A stretch of 64,000 bases of DNA from Bacteroidota bacterium (GCA_023459355.1 JAEWUM010000019.1:1-64000), one strand, 5' to 3'. Counted from the stretch's first letter, positions 25,688-34,646 are shown. The notes: generated by a model not told the origin, from the letters alone. Translations and numbers: made by a program.

Positions 25688-28108
25688 ATGAAAATAGCAA
25701 GATTTAATATTTTATTATTCTTAGTTTGTATCTGTATTATTTGTACTGAAGGTAGTGCAACAAACTATTTTGTGAAAGCAAATGCTCCAGCATCCAGAAC
25801 TGGAAATAGTTGGTTCACTGCCATGTCTTTTTCAGATTTTCAGGAAAAGTTAAATAACGGAATCTTTCAGGATGGGGATGCTATTTATTTCTCGGGTGGA
25901 ATTTATCGGCTAAACTCAGGGTCTAGTCTTAAAATAAAAAATATTAGTCTAACACTTAAAGGTGGTTTCTCTCCAGACCTGAAAGCAAGTGTTATTCCGG
26001 ATATTTCCTATCCAACAATTACTCCAACTATCATTACAGGTGATGCTAATAATGATGGAAAGCCTAGTAAAGGTGATTGTCGTAATATATTTATTATTGA
26101 TAATACCGATAACCCTGAAATTATAAGAAATGTTGTTATAGAAGGATTTACTTTGACCGGATGTTATTACTCGGGAGTGAATGCCAAAGAATCAGGTGCA
26201 ATTTGTGCTGATTTAAGTCAATATGTTATTGTTAAGAATTGTATAATTGAAGGAAATAAATCTACACAAAGTGGAACAGCCGGATTTTTAAATAGCGGAT
26301 CAGTTGCTCACTTAATTGACTGTGTTCTTGCCAATAATGAAGCATATGAAGGTGGTGCTGCCATTTATTCTGAAAATAAAATTCTGATAATGAGTGATAA
26401 ACAAATTACTTATGATGCAAAGACCATTGTAGAACGTTGTTTAATAAATAATAACCAAATTGCAATCTCTCCGAACGCATCACCTTTAATTAGTGAAGTT
26501 CTATATAATGGGATACAATTACCTCTTACATGGCCTCCAAAAAATATCAATCCAGATTCTTATGACCCCATGCCAGTACCATATCTTGATAATATTCCCA
26601 AGGTAATTCCAATAAATGTGGGACGTCAATTGTTTGTAGATGATTTTTTGATTGAAAGTCAGAACGGGCTACAACGTAAGTTTTATAAACCTCGAAAGAT
26701 TGATCAGAATCCTGTGTTAAAAGCCGAAACTTCACTCGAAAACTCTACTATCCCGGGAGCAATGCCCAAAGATGGGGGAGTGTGGTGGGATGAAAAGGAT
26801 AAGGTTTTTAAAATGTGGTATGAAGCGGGATGGCTAAATGCAATGGCCTACGCGACAAGTACCGATGGTATTACCTGGTCGCGTCCTAATCTTGGATTGT
26901 ATGCGCAGAACCAAATCCTATCTGGTTTGGTGCCAAATTCATGTTCTGTGATTGTTGATTATAATGCCCCTACGACTGAACGTTATAAAATGTTTCTTCG
27001 TCCGCCGAATGCGAGTGCTGACAATTATACAGGCTATTGTATGACCTCTTCTGACGGTTTAAACTGGAATAATTTGGTTTCAACCGGACCCTGCGGAGAT
27101 CGAAGTACTGTATTTTATAATCCATTTAGAAGAAAATTTATTTTCAGTATTCGTTCCGATTACGCCTTAGCACCTTATCCTCCTCATGGACGAGCCAGAT
27201 ATTATAAGGAGTGTTCAAATTTGTTGGTTGGCTCATCCTGGACTAAAAATGATGATAATGTCGTTTTCTGGAGTAATGCCGATAATCTTGATAAACAAGA
27301 TCCGGAGATTGGAGTTCCAGCTGAATTATATAACCTGAATGCAGTTGCTTATGAAAGTATTATGCTTGGAATGCATCAAATATTTGTCGGACCCCACAAT
27401 GATATTTGTAAAGAGCTAGGCATTCCTAAAAGAACAGATCTTAAGGTGTCATTCAGCAGAGATGGATTTCATTGGGATAGACCATTTAGGGATGCATTTA
27501 TTCCTTCAAGTCGCATTAATTCGTGGGATAAGGGATATGTTCAATCAGTAGGTGGAATTTGCGCTGTAGTGGGGGATCAACTTTGGTTTTATTATGTTGG
27601 TTTCCGTGGCGATGAATCCCGACCAGGGACTTCATATGGGATGCATTCTAATGGAGCTACAGGTATAGCTGTACTTCGGCGAGATGGATTTTGTTCGATG
27701 TCAGCTTCAGGAGAAGGAATTCTAACTACACGTCCCGTAACATTTTCAGGGAAACACTTATTTGTAAATGTAAAAAGTGAACTTGGGTCTTTATCGATAG
27801 AGATAATTGATAACAACAATAACGTTATCCCAGGTTTTTCTTTTAATGATTGTAACCCTGTTTCAATCAATTCTACCATTCATAAAGTAGATTGGTCAAA
27901 TGGAAAAGATCTATCGGATTTATCAGGAAAAACAGTTAAATTCAGATTTAAAGTTACGAACTCCGATCTTTATTCTTTTTGGGTAAGTCCGAGTCTTAAT
28001 GGCGAAAGTAATGGTTATGTCGCTGGTGGAGGTCCCGGATATGCAACAAGTATTGATAATGAAGGTGTAAAAGCTTATGAAAAAGCTAAGTTATTCAAAT
28101 CTTTATAA
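25688..28108 (+). CDS. Beta-helix/propeller fusion protein, third propeller paralogue
   Basis: An 806-residue secreted fusion. The frame is open from 25565, inside the previous gene, but ATG 25688 (MKIARFNILLFLVCICII) gives a proper signal peptide and a 13-nt intergenic gap. Residues about 25-260 match the first half of the beta-helix protein encoded next (ATNYFVKANAP, LTLKGGF, GFTLTGCYYSG, VERCLINNN). At about 275 the sequence switches to the propeller family (LYNGIQLPLTWPPKNI, INVGRQLFVDDFLIE, KDGGVWWDE, GPCGDRST, SRDGFHWDRP). It has no sorting domain at the C-terminus. A beta-helix that binds or cuts a polymer joined to a putative glycosidase would make a bifunctional enzyme; this is inference. 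Confidence 0.75.
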   Translation: MKIARFNILLFLVCICIICTEGSATNYFVKANAPASRTGNSWFTAMSFSDFQEKLNNGIFQDGDAIYFSGGIYRLNSGSSLKIKNISLTLKGGFSPDLKASVIPDISYPTITPTIITGDANNDGKPSKGDCRNIFIIDNTDNPEIIRNVVIEGFTLTGCYYSGVNAKESGAICADLSQYVIVKNCIIEGNKSTQSGTAGFLNSGSVAHLIDCVLANNEAYEGGAAIYSENKILIMSDKQITYDAKTIVERCLINNNQIAISPNASPLISEVLYNGIQLPLTWPPKNINPDSYDPMPVPYLDNIPKVIPINVGRQLFVDDFLIESQNGLQRKFYKPRKIDQNPVLKAETSLENSTIPGAMPKDGGVWWDEKDKVFKMWYEAGWLNAMAYATSTDGITWSRPNLGLYAQNQILSGLVPNSCSVIVDYNAPTTERYKMFLRPPNASADNYTGYCMTSSDGLNWNNLVSTGPCGDRSTVFYNPFRRKFIFSIRSDYALAPYPPHGRARYYKECSNLLVGSSWTKNDDNVVFWSNADNLDKQDPEIGVPAELYNLNAVAYESIMLGMHQIFVGPHNDICKELGIPKRTDLKVSFSRDGFHWDRPFRDAFIPSSRINSWDKGYVQSVGGICAVVGDQLWFYYVGFRGDESRPGTSYGMHSNGATGIAVLRRDGFCSMSASGEGILTTRPVTFSGKHLFVNVKSELGSLSIEIIDNNNNVIPGFSFNDCNPVSINSTIHKVDWSNGKDLSDLSGKTVKFRFKVTNSDLYSFWVSPSLNGESNGYVAGGGPGYATSIDNEGVKAYEKAKLFKSL

Positions 28109-28144
28109 TTATAATTTTATTAACCAGTTTAAATGTTCAATGTT

Positions 28145-29785
28145 ATGAAAACAAAAATTTTACGAAGTTTTAGTATAGTGTTTTTATGCTGTACAGTATT
28201 TTCTGCAAGTGCTACGAATTATTTCGTCAAGTCTGATGCTCCAAGTGAGAATAATGGGTTGAGTTGGGAGTCAGCATTCAATTTAGCTGATTTTATTTCA
28301 GCAATTGGCACTACTGTCGTCGATGGTGATGCTGTGTTTTTTGCTGGTGGAACGTATTATCCTACTCTTACAACTGGAATTAAGCTACAAAATGTTAATT
28401 TAACTCTTAAGGGAGGATATCCTACAAATCTAACAGGTACTAGTACTCCTGAACTTAGTTATCCTACTGCAACACCTACAATTCTTAACGGGGATAATAA
28501 CGCTGATGGGATTCCTAATACAGGGGATGTCAGAAATGTTATTTATGTACAAACCACGAATACTGCTTATATGGCAACCGAAAGAAATACAATGATTCAA
28601 GGTTTTACTCTGACTAATTGTTATTATAGCGGCACAACAGCATATCAAGTTGGTGCAATTTGTGTTGATTGTACTCAAACGGTTACAATAAAGAACTGTA
28701 TTTTTGAAAATAATCTATGTGAAAATGGTGGAGGTGCCGCTTTTTCGAACAGTGGTTCAAAATCATATTTAGTTGATTGTATAATCAGAGAAAATAAAGC
28801 TGGAGATGCAGGTGCAGCTATCAGATCGACCAAACGTGGTACTGCAGCAGCTTATTTTACAGCTTCTGTAGCAGTTGAACGATGTTTATTTGCTGACAAC
28901 GAGTTGACAAAAACCGGAAGTGTTGCTGGTGGTAGTGCGATTCGTTTATCTTCTGGTAATATGTGGATTTTAAACTCCACAATAGCTGATAATATAGGTT
29001 ATAACAAAGGCGCAATTGATATGGATAGTGGGACCTACTTGTATTTATGTTCAAGTACTATCGCTAACAATCAAAACACAAATGCCGATGCCCCTAAAGG
29101 TTCTGCCATTCATGCAACTACTGCTGCAACAATCAAATTGATTAATTCAATTATGGTAGGTGCGAAAGGAAGTACTGAGCCTGTAGTGTATTTTGAAAAT
29201 ATGTCAGGTCAAACAAGTTCGCAATTTTTCTCAGATGGTGCTAATGTCGTTGGACTTTGTACTTTTGTTGGTGGGGATGGTTTTGTTGATAATCAGCAAG
29301 ATATCTGGGATGCTGTATATGATGATTGTAGTTCTGATAATACTTATGATGCAATATTTGGGACTAACATCCTTTCAAATAATGGAGGATTCTCAAAAAC
29401 ACTGGCTCCATTAAATTCAAAAACATTCTATGAAGCAGCATGGCTAGAAAATTTCTTAAGTACCGAATATGGTTGTCCATTTGATGTTGATGAATTGGTT
29501 GATCAACGAAATATAGCACGTTCAACTAATACCTCTGTTGGAGCCTACGATTCAATGTTAGAAACAAATGCTGTCGGGGATGTCATGAATGAGAATGGAA
29601 TTATTTTAATGAATATGGGTAATGATAATTATTTCATCGATGGAATGATATCAGGAATTAAGGTCATTGATATGCAAGGATGTGTTGTGAAAGAAGTACA
29701 AGAGAATAAAGTAAACTTATCTGATCTTAAGAAAGGAGTTTATCTATTATTAACGATTGGAAAAACTTTCAAAATAATTCGTTAA
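28145..29785 (+). CDS. Right-handed beta-helix protein with type IX sorting-like C-terminus
   Basis: About 546 residues from ATG 28145; ATG 28133 is also in frame. The signal peptide MKTKILRSFSIVFLCCTVFSASA is followed by a parallel beta-helix with N- and G-rich rungs (IKNCIFENNLCENGGGAAF, VERCLFADNEL, STIADNIGYNKGAIDM). The last 75 residues resemble a type A C-terminal domain of the type IX secretion system (IKVIDMQGCVV, VNLSDLKKGVYLLLTI, KTFKIIR). It is the last gene of the operon and its first half is homologous to the N-terminus of the preceding fusion. Beta-helix proteins of this style include polysaccharide lyases and glycan-binding proteins; no catalytic site is recognised. Confidence 0.75.
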   Translation: MKTKILRSFSIVFLCCTVFSASATNYFVKSDAPSENNGLSWESAFNLADFISAIGTTVVDGDAVFFAGGTYYPTLTTGIKLQNVNLTLKGGYPTNLTGTSTPELSYPTATPTILNGDNNADGIPNTGDVRNVIYVQTTNTAYMATERNTMIQGFTLTNCYYSGTTAYQVGAICVDCTQTVTIKNCIFENNLCENGGGAAFSNSGSKSYLVDCIIRENKAGDAGAAIRSTKRGTAAAYFTASVAVERCLFADNELTKTGSVAGGSAIRLSSGNMWILNSTIADNIGYNKGAIDMDSGTYLYLCSSTIANNQNTNADAPKGSAIHATTAATIKLINSIMVGAKGSTEPVVYFENMSGQTSSQFFSDGANVVGLCTFVGGDGFVDNQQDIWDAVYDDCSSDNTYDAIFGTNILSNNGGFSKTLAPLNSKTFYEAAWLENFLSTEYGCPFDVDELVDQRNIARSTNTSVGAYDSMLETNAVGDVMNENGIILMNMGNDNYFIDGMISGIKVIDMQGCVVKEVQENKVNLSDLKKGVYLLLTIGKTFKIIR

Positions 29786-29806
29786 CACAATCATGTAATA
29801 TACTAT

Positions 29807-29850
29807 AAAGAAACAGAGTTTCATGAATAATTAAGCTCTGTTTCTTTTTT
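29807..29850 (+). terminator. Terminator of the ten-gene operon
   Basis: AAAGAAACAGAG (29807-29818) pairs perfectly with CTCTGTTTCTTT (29836-29847), with a T-run to 29850. It begins 21 nt after the last stop codon. Confidence 0.85.
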
Positions 29851-30223
29851 CTGCATAATACATAAACCATTATTTTTGCAAAAATTATAAATATTACAAA
29901 TATCTATCAGACTATAGTACTCCCCATTATTAGGACAATTTCAGCAGCAAGTTAAGATGTTTTTTTGCTGCAATTTCAGGTTCCATTCGGACAAAACGGA
30001 TAATCAATAAATGGATTTCTATTGCTTATATTAAAAACACTTTTTCGTTGCGTGTACGTTTTTTTTCACTTACCGATGTAAATAGGAATTAAAAAAATAC
30101 AGTGAAAATGGGAATATGTTTTACAGTGAAGTGGAACAAATAATGAAAGGGGTGGATATAGCAATACCGGTAATGTCTCCTGTCATTACCGGTCAATGAC
30201 CTATATTTTTTTTTAATCAGCCT

Positions 30224-30377
30224 TGGATTTTAGACAAAACAAGGGGCTCGTTGCGTCAAAATGCCCCTTGCTTTTCGTCAAAATGCAGCTTGTGTAGCGT
30301 CGCTGTCCAGTGCTTGTTGTATCGAAATGCAGTAAGCATTTTGTCAAAACGCAAGGCTTGTTTTGCCACAATTCCGC
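30224..30377. repeat. Degenerate 22-nt tandem repeat, about seven units
   Basis: Units start at 30224, 30246, 30268, 30290, 30312, 30334 and 30356, each exactly 22 nt. The core TCAAAATGC (positions 11-19 of the unit) is perfect in two units and degenerate in the others. The flanks read GCTTG before and CAG/CAAG after. The spacing is exact although the sequence has drifted. Confidence 0.65.
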
Positions 30378-30877
30378 CTTGGTTTTTTTGGTTGAGATAG
30401 TGCTAACTATGCCGAAAAACAGCATGAACCCACAAAGTTAATAAAACTGTCATATTCACTGACAGTAAAACCCATTTGTAGATAGCAATTGTACCCTGTT
30501 GTAAATATGCTTTTTGAACTTGGACTGATTTAATAACTGTAACCTTAATATTGTGACTGTCATGTGTTGATTTGCCCCTGACTTCTTGGCTGAAATACTG
30601 TATCATCTTCTGTACCTTGATATAAGGTAGAATAAATACCATCCCTGCTCTTTGTACCAGTATTAGCTGTTTCATGAAATCACCTGTGCTTAGTAGCTTA
30701 CAGGCTATTAGAGTGGGTTTTGTTAGGTTGTTGATACAATCCAACCTAATTGCTGAAGTAAAAATAATGTTGCTGTTAACATCAGGTAAATTACGCTTGT
30801 TATTTTCATGTTAATAATTAATGAGGTGAATTGAAGGTCGCAAAAATAAAATGAATATTTAAGAAGTAGGCGACGCC

Positions 30878-30919
30878 GTTTGTCTAATTGGCGACATGGT
30901 TTGTCTAATTTGAGACATA
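30878..30919. promoter_or_regulatory. Tandem 21-nt operator-like repeat upstream of the lyase gene
   Basis: Two adjacent 21-nt copies (30878-30898 and 30899-30919) share GTTTGTCTAATT. Each contains a dyad, TGTCT-N6-AGACA in copy 2 and TGTCT-N6-CGACA in copy 1. A partial third copy (GGCGACGCC) precedes them. Centre spacing is two helical turns, as for paired activator sites. A weak promoter-like TACATTCG lies at 31010-31017. Confidence 0.45.
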
Positions 30920-31044
30920 CCAACGTAAGGGGTATTACGCATTTCTGTACAATTTTACCCCCTTTTCTGATGATAATTTATCCATAAGCTGAATTATTTA
31001 CCTTAATTTTACATTCGAAAATTATTAAGTATAAATAATATCAC

Positions 31045-32958
31045 ATGAAAAACTTCTTATTCGTTATCACTTTTCTCTGCATCAGCCTTTTTGCACATGC
31101 TTCCGCCGAACGCAATTTACTGGCACAAAACAACAGTCCTGAAAAACTGGCCGGCATGCTGGTGATGGATCGTGCGTGGGTGCCGTATCCTGACTATCAC
31201 GACCGTGCGGGTTGGGACAAATTACTTGGTGACAACAAGGATGTTTTAATTAAAAGAGGTGAAAAACAACTGGCCTATCAGTGGCAGGTAATCAAAGCAA
31301 CTGATTACTTAGAGTATGAACGTTCGGGTGACCGGAATATCATGCAAAACCCCAATTCTGATAACAACAATGCCTTGTCGGATTTGGTATTGGCTGAGTT
31401 GGCAGAAGGAAAGGGGCGTTTTTTGGATCAAATCATCAACGGGGTATATTATAATTGTGAGCGCACTTCCTGGGTATTGTCGGCCCACCTTACTGCACAA
31501 TTATCGAAACGTACCTTGCCCGATCATACCGAACAGGTGATTGACCTGGGGTCAGGAGAATTGGGATCGTTCCTGAGTTGGGTATATTATTTCTTCCATA
31601 AAGAGTTTGATAAGGTAAATCCAATCATCTCCAAACGATTGTATGACGAAATCAAACATAAAATTATAGATCCGTACCGGAATGTCGACCGTTTCTGGTG
31701 GATGGGCTTTATACCCCGTTCCGATGGCATGGTTAATAACTGGAACCCCTGGACTAACTTCAACTGTTTGCAATCCATTGCTTTACTTGAAAACGACCGG
31801 GAGCAACTCAGCAAGGATTTGTATCGCAGTATGTTGTCGGTGGATAAGTTTATCAACTATGTAAACGAAGATGGAGCCTGCGAAGAAGGACCGTCTTACT
31901 GGGGGCATGCGGCCGGGAAACTCTACGACTATCTGCAACTGGTTCATTATATGACAGCCGGAGGTGTAACGCTGTTTGATCATCCGATGATTAAGAGTAT
32001 GGGAGAATATATTTCCCGCAGCTATGCAGGTAACAATTGGGTTGTTAATTTTGCGGATGCGTCCGCGAAGTTCTCTGCGCCTGAAAGTTTGATTTATCGT
32101 TACGGTAAAGCGGTTAAAAGCAACGAAATGATGGGCTTCGCTTCTTATCTTGCACAGCAGAAAAGTTCGACAGTCGATTATGGAATTGATTTTTTCAGGG
32201 TGCTGGAATCTCTTACCTGCAATCAGGAGTTGAAAAACTATACAGCTGCCCATATCACACCTGATGTTACCGTATATCCTGAAACACAGTTTTACTATTT
32301 CAAAAACAACAACGATTTCTTTCTGGCAGCAAAGGGCGGTTATAATGCCGAAAGTCACAATCACAACGATGCGGGAACTTTTTCTCTCTGGATTGATAAA
32401 ACACCTGTATTGATTGATGCCGGCGTTGGAACCTATACCCGCCAGACTTTCGGTCCCGAGCGTTACAGTATCTGGACTATGCGCAGTAACTATCATAATC
32501 TGCCTTCGGTAAATGGTGTCGAACAAAAATTTGGAAAGCAGTATAAAGCTACTGATATACTTGTAGATGAAAAAAAGAAAATGCTTTCACTGAATATCGC
32601 GCCGGCATATCCGGAAGAAGCTTCTGTAAAACAATGGGTTCGTTCTTATCAGTTAAAAACCCGCGAATTGATTGTAAAAGATAAATTCACGTTGAAAAGT
32701 GCACTGCAATCCAACGAGATCCACTTCATGTTGTGGGGTGATATAAATATTCAGGAAGGAAAAGTAAATATTAATGTTGCCGGTAAAAAAGCAACCTTAT
32801 TATATGATAAAAATACTTTTGAAGCAAACATCGAAACCATTCCGTTGCCTGATGTTCGTTTGTCACGCGTATGGGGAAAGGAAATTTACCGCCTTACGCT
32901 GAAAGCAAAAAAGAAATCCGTGAGAGGGGAATACGTTTATAGAATAGTGGTTAGTTGA
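31045..32958 (+). CDS. Heparinase II/III-family polysaccharide lyase
   Basis: A 637-residue secreted protein. The signal peptide MKNFLFVITFLCISLFAHASA is followed by an alpha/alpha toroid (about 40-380, with RFWWMGFIPRSDGMVNNWNPWTNFN and EDGACEEGPSYWGHAAGKLYDYLQL) and an anti-parallel beta-sandwich holding KGGYNAESHNHNDAGTFSLW, the metal/active-site segment typical of heparinase II/III. These enzymes cleave uronic-acid-containing polysaccharides by beta-elimination. The family is clear; the glycan is not (glycosaminoglycan-like or other acidic polymer). The sulfatase that follows suggests a sulfated substrate. The final residues VVS and the stop codon are formed by a heptanucleotide repeat, so the C-terminus may differ from relatives. 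Confidence 0.85.
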   Translation: MKNFLFVITFLCISLFAHASAERNLLAQNNSPEKLAGMLVMDRAWVPYPDYHDRAGWDKLLGDNKDVLIKRGEKQLAYQWQVIKATDYLEYERSGDRNIMQNPNSDNNNALSDLVLAELAEGKGRFLDQIINGVYYNCERTSWVLSAHLTAQLSKRTLPDHTEQVIDLGSGELGSFLSWVYYFFHKEFDKVNPIISKRLYDEIKHKIIDPYRNVDRFWWMGFIPRSDGMVNNWNPWTNFNCLQSIALLENDREQLSKDLYRSMLSVDKFINYVNEDGACEEGPSYWGHAAGKLYDYLQLVHYMTAGGVTLFDHPMIKSMGEYISRSYAGNNWVVNFADASAKFSAPESLIYRYGKAVKSNEMMGFASYLAQQKSSTVDYGIDFFRVLESLTCNQELKNYTAAHITPDVTVYPETQFYYFKNNNDFFLAAKGGYNAESHNHNDAGTFSLWIDKTPVLIDAGVGTYTRQTFGPERYSIWTMRSNYHNLPSVNGVEQKFGKQYKATDILVDEKKKMLSLNIAPAYPEEASVKQWVRSYQLKTRELIVKDKFTLKSALQSNEIHFMLWGDINIQEGKVNINVAGKKATLLYDKNTFEANIETIPLPDVRLSRVWGKEIYRLTLKAKKKSVRGEYVYRIVVS

Positions 32959-33056
32959 TATTGGTTAGTTGATAGTGAAAATCACAAACTAACCACTAAC
33001 CACTAACCACTGACAACTAACCACTAACCACTGACCACTAACCACTAACAACTAAC
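32947..33056. repeat. Inverted heptanucleotide arrays between lyase and sulfatase
   Basis: Positions 32987-33056 hold exactly ten 7-mers (AACTAAC, CACTAAC, CACTGAC variants). Positions 32947-32977 carry the same motif inverted (GGTTAGTTGATA twice). TAGTGGTTAGTTG (32945-32957) is the exact complement of 33014-33026, so a 13-bp hairpin can form. The array runs to 5 nt before the sulfatase ATG at 33061. Confidence 0.85.
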
Positions 33057-33060
33057 AAAA

Positions 33061-34584
33061 ATGACTGGCAAAAAATCAATCAAACCAATATTAATCGGCA
33101 TCGCGGTAAGTGGTGCGGCCATTGCGCAAACAACCGATCGTCCGAACATTATTTACATATTTCCCGATCAGTTCCGGAATCATGCCATGCAAGTCTGGAA
33201 TGAAGACGGATTCAGGGAACATGTCAATTTCAAAGCTGATCCGGCACATACGCCCGTACTGGACCGTTTTGCAAAGGAATCGGTAGTGCTTACGTCGGCG
33301 CACAGCAACTGCCCGTTGAGTAGCCCGCACCGTGGCATGATGCTTACCGGCATGTACCCCGATGGTAGCGGGGTGCCGCTTAATTGTAACAGTACCCGTC
33401 CCATCAGTAATCTGAGAGTCGATGCAGTAACAATCAGCGATGTGTTATCCAGGAATGGTTACGATTGTGCTTACATAGGTAAATTACATGTTGATTATCC
33501 AACCAAAAACAACCCGCAAAATCCGGGAACATACGTAGAAAAGAAGAACCCGGTTTGGGATGCCTATACACCACCGGAAAGAAGACATGGTTTCCGTTAC
33601 TGGTATTCTTACGGAACTTTTGATGAGCACAAAAAACCTCATTACTGGGATACGGAGGGCAAGCGCCATGAAATAAGAGAATGGTCGCCCCAACACGAGG
33701 CGGACAAAGCGATTGAATACCTCACAAAAGACAGAGATCCTCAGAAGCCGTTTTATATGGTTGTCAGCATGAATCCACCTCACAGTCCGTATTACTCGCT
33801 CGACGACGTGATGGAGGAAGATTACAATCTGTATAAAGACATTCCGCTGAACGAATTACTGATCCGGCCGAATGTTCGTGCCGATTTAGCTAAAAAACAA
33901 AAAAGCGCTCCCTACTATTTTGCATCTGTAACCGGAGTTGACCGTGAATTCGGACGAATCCTCGAAAAGGTAAAAGAACTGGGTTTAGATGAAAATACCA
34001 TTGTTGTTTTTACTTCAGATCATGGCGAAACCATGGCCAGTCACCTCGATGATCCCAAAAATTCGCCCTATACCGAGTCGATGAACGTACCTTTCATGAT
34101 TCGCTATCCCGGAAAACTAAAACCACATGTGAATGATGTGTTACTGGGTACGCCCGATATCATGCCGACCTTGTTGTCGCTTGCCGGATTGGAAAAAGAA
34201 ATTCCGGTATCGGTTCAGGGACAGGATTTGGTACCGTTTCTAAACGGAAAAAGCTGTAAGTACGATGCTCCAAAAGGTGTATTATACATCCGTAATGTAG
34301 ACGGAGAAAAAGATGCAACAGGCAAGGTGCAAAGTTATTTCCCAATTGCACGTGGAATAAAAACCCATCGTTACACCATGGCTATTACCATCGACCGTCA
34401 AAAGCAGGTAAAAGAGATTTTGCTTTTTGATGATAAAAAGGACCCTTATCAGATGCAGCCGTTAGATAAAGATAAAAACAAAAAGATTTTTAAACAGCTT
34501 ACGAAAGAGATGGGTAAATTGCTGAAAAAAGCAGATGACCCCTGGTACAGAGAAAAGATATTGTCTGATTTGATTTCGTACTGA
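33061..34584 (+). CDS. Serine-type sulfatase family S1
   Basis: A 507-residue exported sulfatase; the N-terminus (IKPILIGIAVSGAAIAQ) looks like a signal peptide. Features: NIIYIFPDQFRNHAM for the first metal half-site; the formylglycine segment NCPLSSPHRGMMLTG with Ser87-x-Pro-x-Arg91 as the S-x-P-x-R core; YIGKLHVD; and VVFTSDHGE for the second half-site. It depends on the anaerobic maturase anSME. Only a heptanucleotide array separates it from the lyase gene, so the two are likely one transcript acting on one sulfated, uronate-containing glycan. The terminator follows at 34612. Confidence 0.9.
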   Translation: MTGKKSIKPILIGIAVSGAAIAQTTDRPNIIYIFPDQFRNHAMQVWNEDGFREHVNFKADPAHTPVLDRFAKESVVLTSAHSNCPLSSPHRGMMLTGMYPDGSGVPLNCNSTRPISNLRVDAVTISDVLSRNGYDCAYIGKLHVDYPTKNNPQNPGTYVEKKNPVWDAYTPPERRHGFRYWYSYGTFDEHKKPHYWDTEGKRHEIREWSPQHEADKAIEYLTKDRDPQKPFYMVVSMNPPHSPYYSLDDVMEEDYNLYKDIPLNELLIRPNVRADLAKKQKSAPYYFASVTGVDREFGRILEKVKELGLDENTIVVFTSDHGETMASHLDDPKNSPYTESMNVPFMIRYPGKLKPHVNDVLLGTPDIMPTLLSLAGLEKEIPVSVQGQDLVPFLNGKSCKYDAPKGVLYIRNVDGEKDATGKVQSYFPIARGIKTHRYTMAITIDRQKQVKEILLFDDKKDPYQMQPLDKDKNKKIFKQLTKEMGKLLKKADDPWYREKILSDLISY

Positions 34585-34611
34585 TGAAATTGAACAGTAT
34601 TTACAATAAAT

Positions 34612-34646
34612 GCCCCCGTACTCAGTTTTTGTGTCCGGGGGCTTTT
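34612..34646 (+). terminator. Terminator of the lyase-sulfatase pair
   Basis: GCCCCCG (34612-34618) pairs with CGGGGGC (34636-34642), followed by TTTTG. It begins 28 nt after the sulfatase stop codon. Confidence 0.8.

Larger units (their letters stand above)
29851..31044. other. Non-coding interval between two utilisation clusters
   Basis: About 1.2 kb without a gene I can support. It contains a hairpin (GCAGCAA with TTGCTGC near 29950-29980), a second perfect 10-bp hairpin (30166-30175 with 30184-30193), the 22-nt tandem repeat at 30224-30377 and the 21-nt dyad repeats at 30878-30919. Minus-strand frames of 113 codons (30403-30744) and 66 codons (30723-30923) exist. A 28-residue hydrophobic peptide from ATG 30810 looks like a signal peptide followed by a frame break, so a decayed small gene is possible but unproven. 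Confidence 0.4.

Noticed and set aside
19322..28108. Calling the propeller proteins sialidases because of repeated S-x-D-G-x-x-W
   Set aside because: These are not canonical Asp-boxes (SxDxGxTW), and the arginine triad and FRIP motif of GH33 were not found.
30224..30377. Possible CRISPR array
   Set aside because: Units are 22 nt with no alternating conserved repeat and unique spacer, and no cas gene is present.
30403..30923. Minus-strand frames of 113 and 66 codons, one with a signal-peptide-like start
   Set aside because: No family, no ribosome-binding site, and the frames would have to be joined by a frameshift. Kept only as a note in the non-coding interval.
30920..30945. A sigma-54 promoter (GG-N10-GC) downstream of the dyad repeats
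   Set aside because: The nearest GG and GC pairs have the wrong spacing (8 nt) and there is no TTGCA.
31783..32526. A 247-codon open frame on the minus strand inside the lyase gene
   Set aside because: It lies wholly opposite a well-supported heparinase-family gene, has Cys- and His-rich, low-plausibility composition, and shows no domain.
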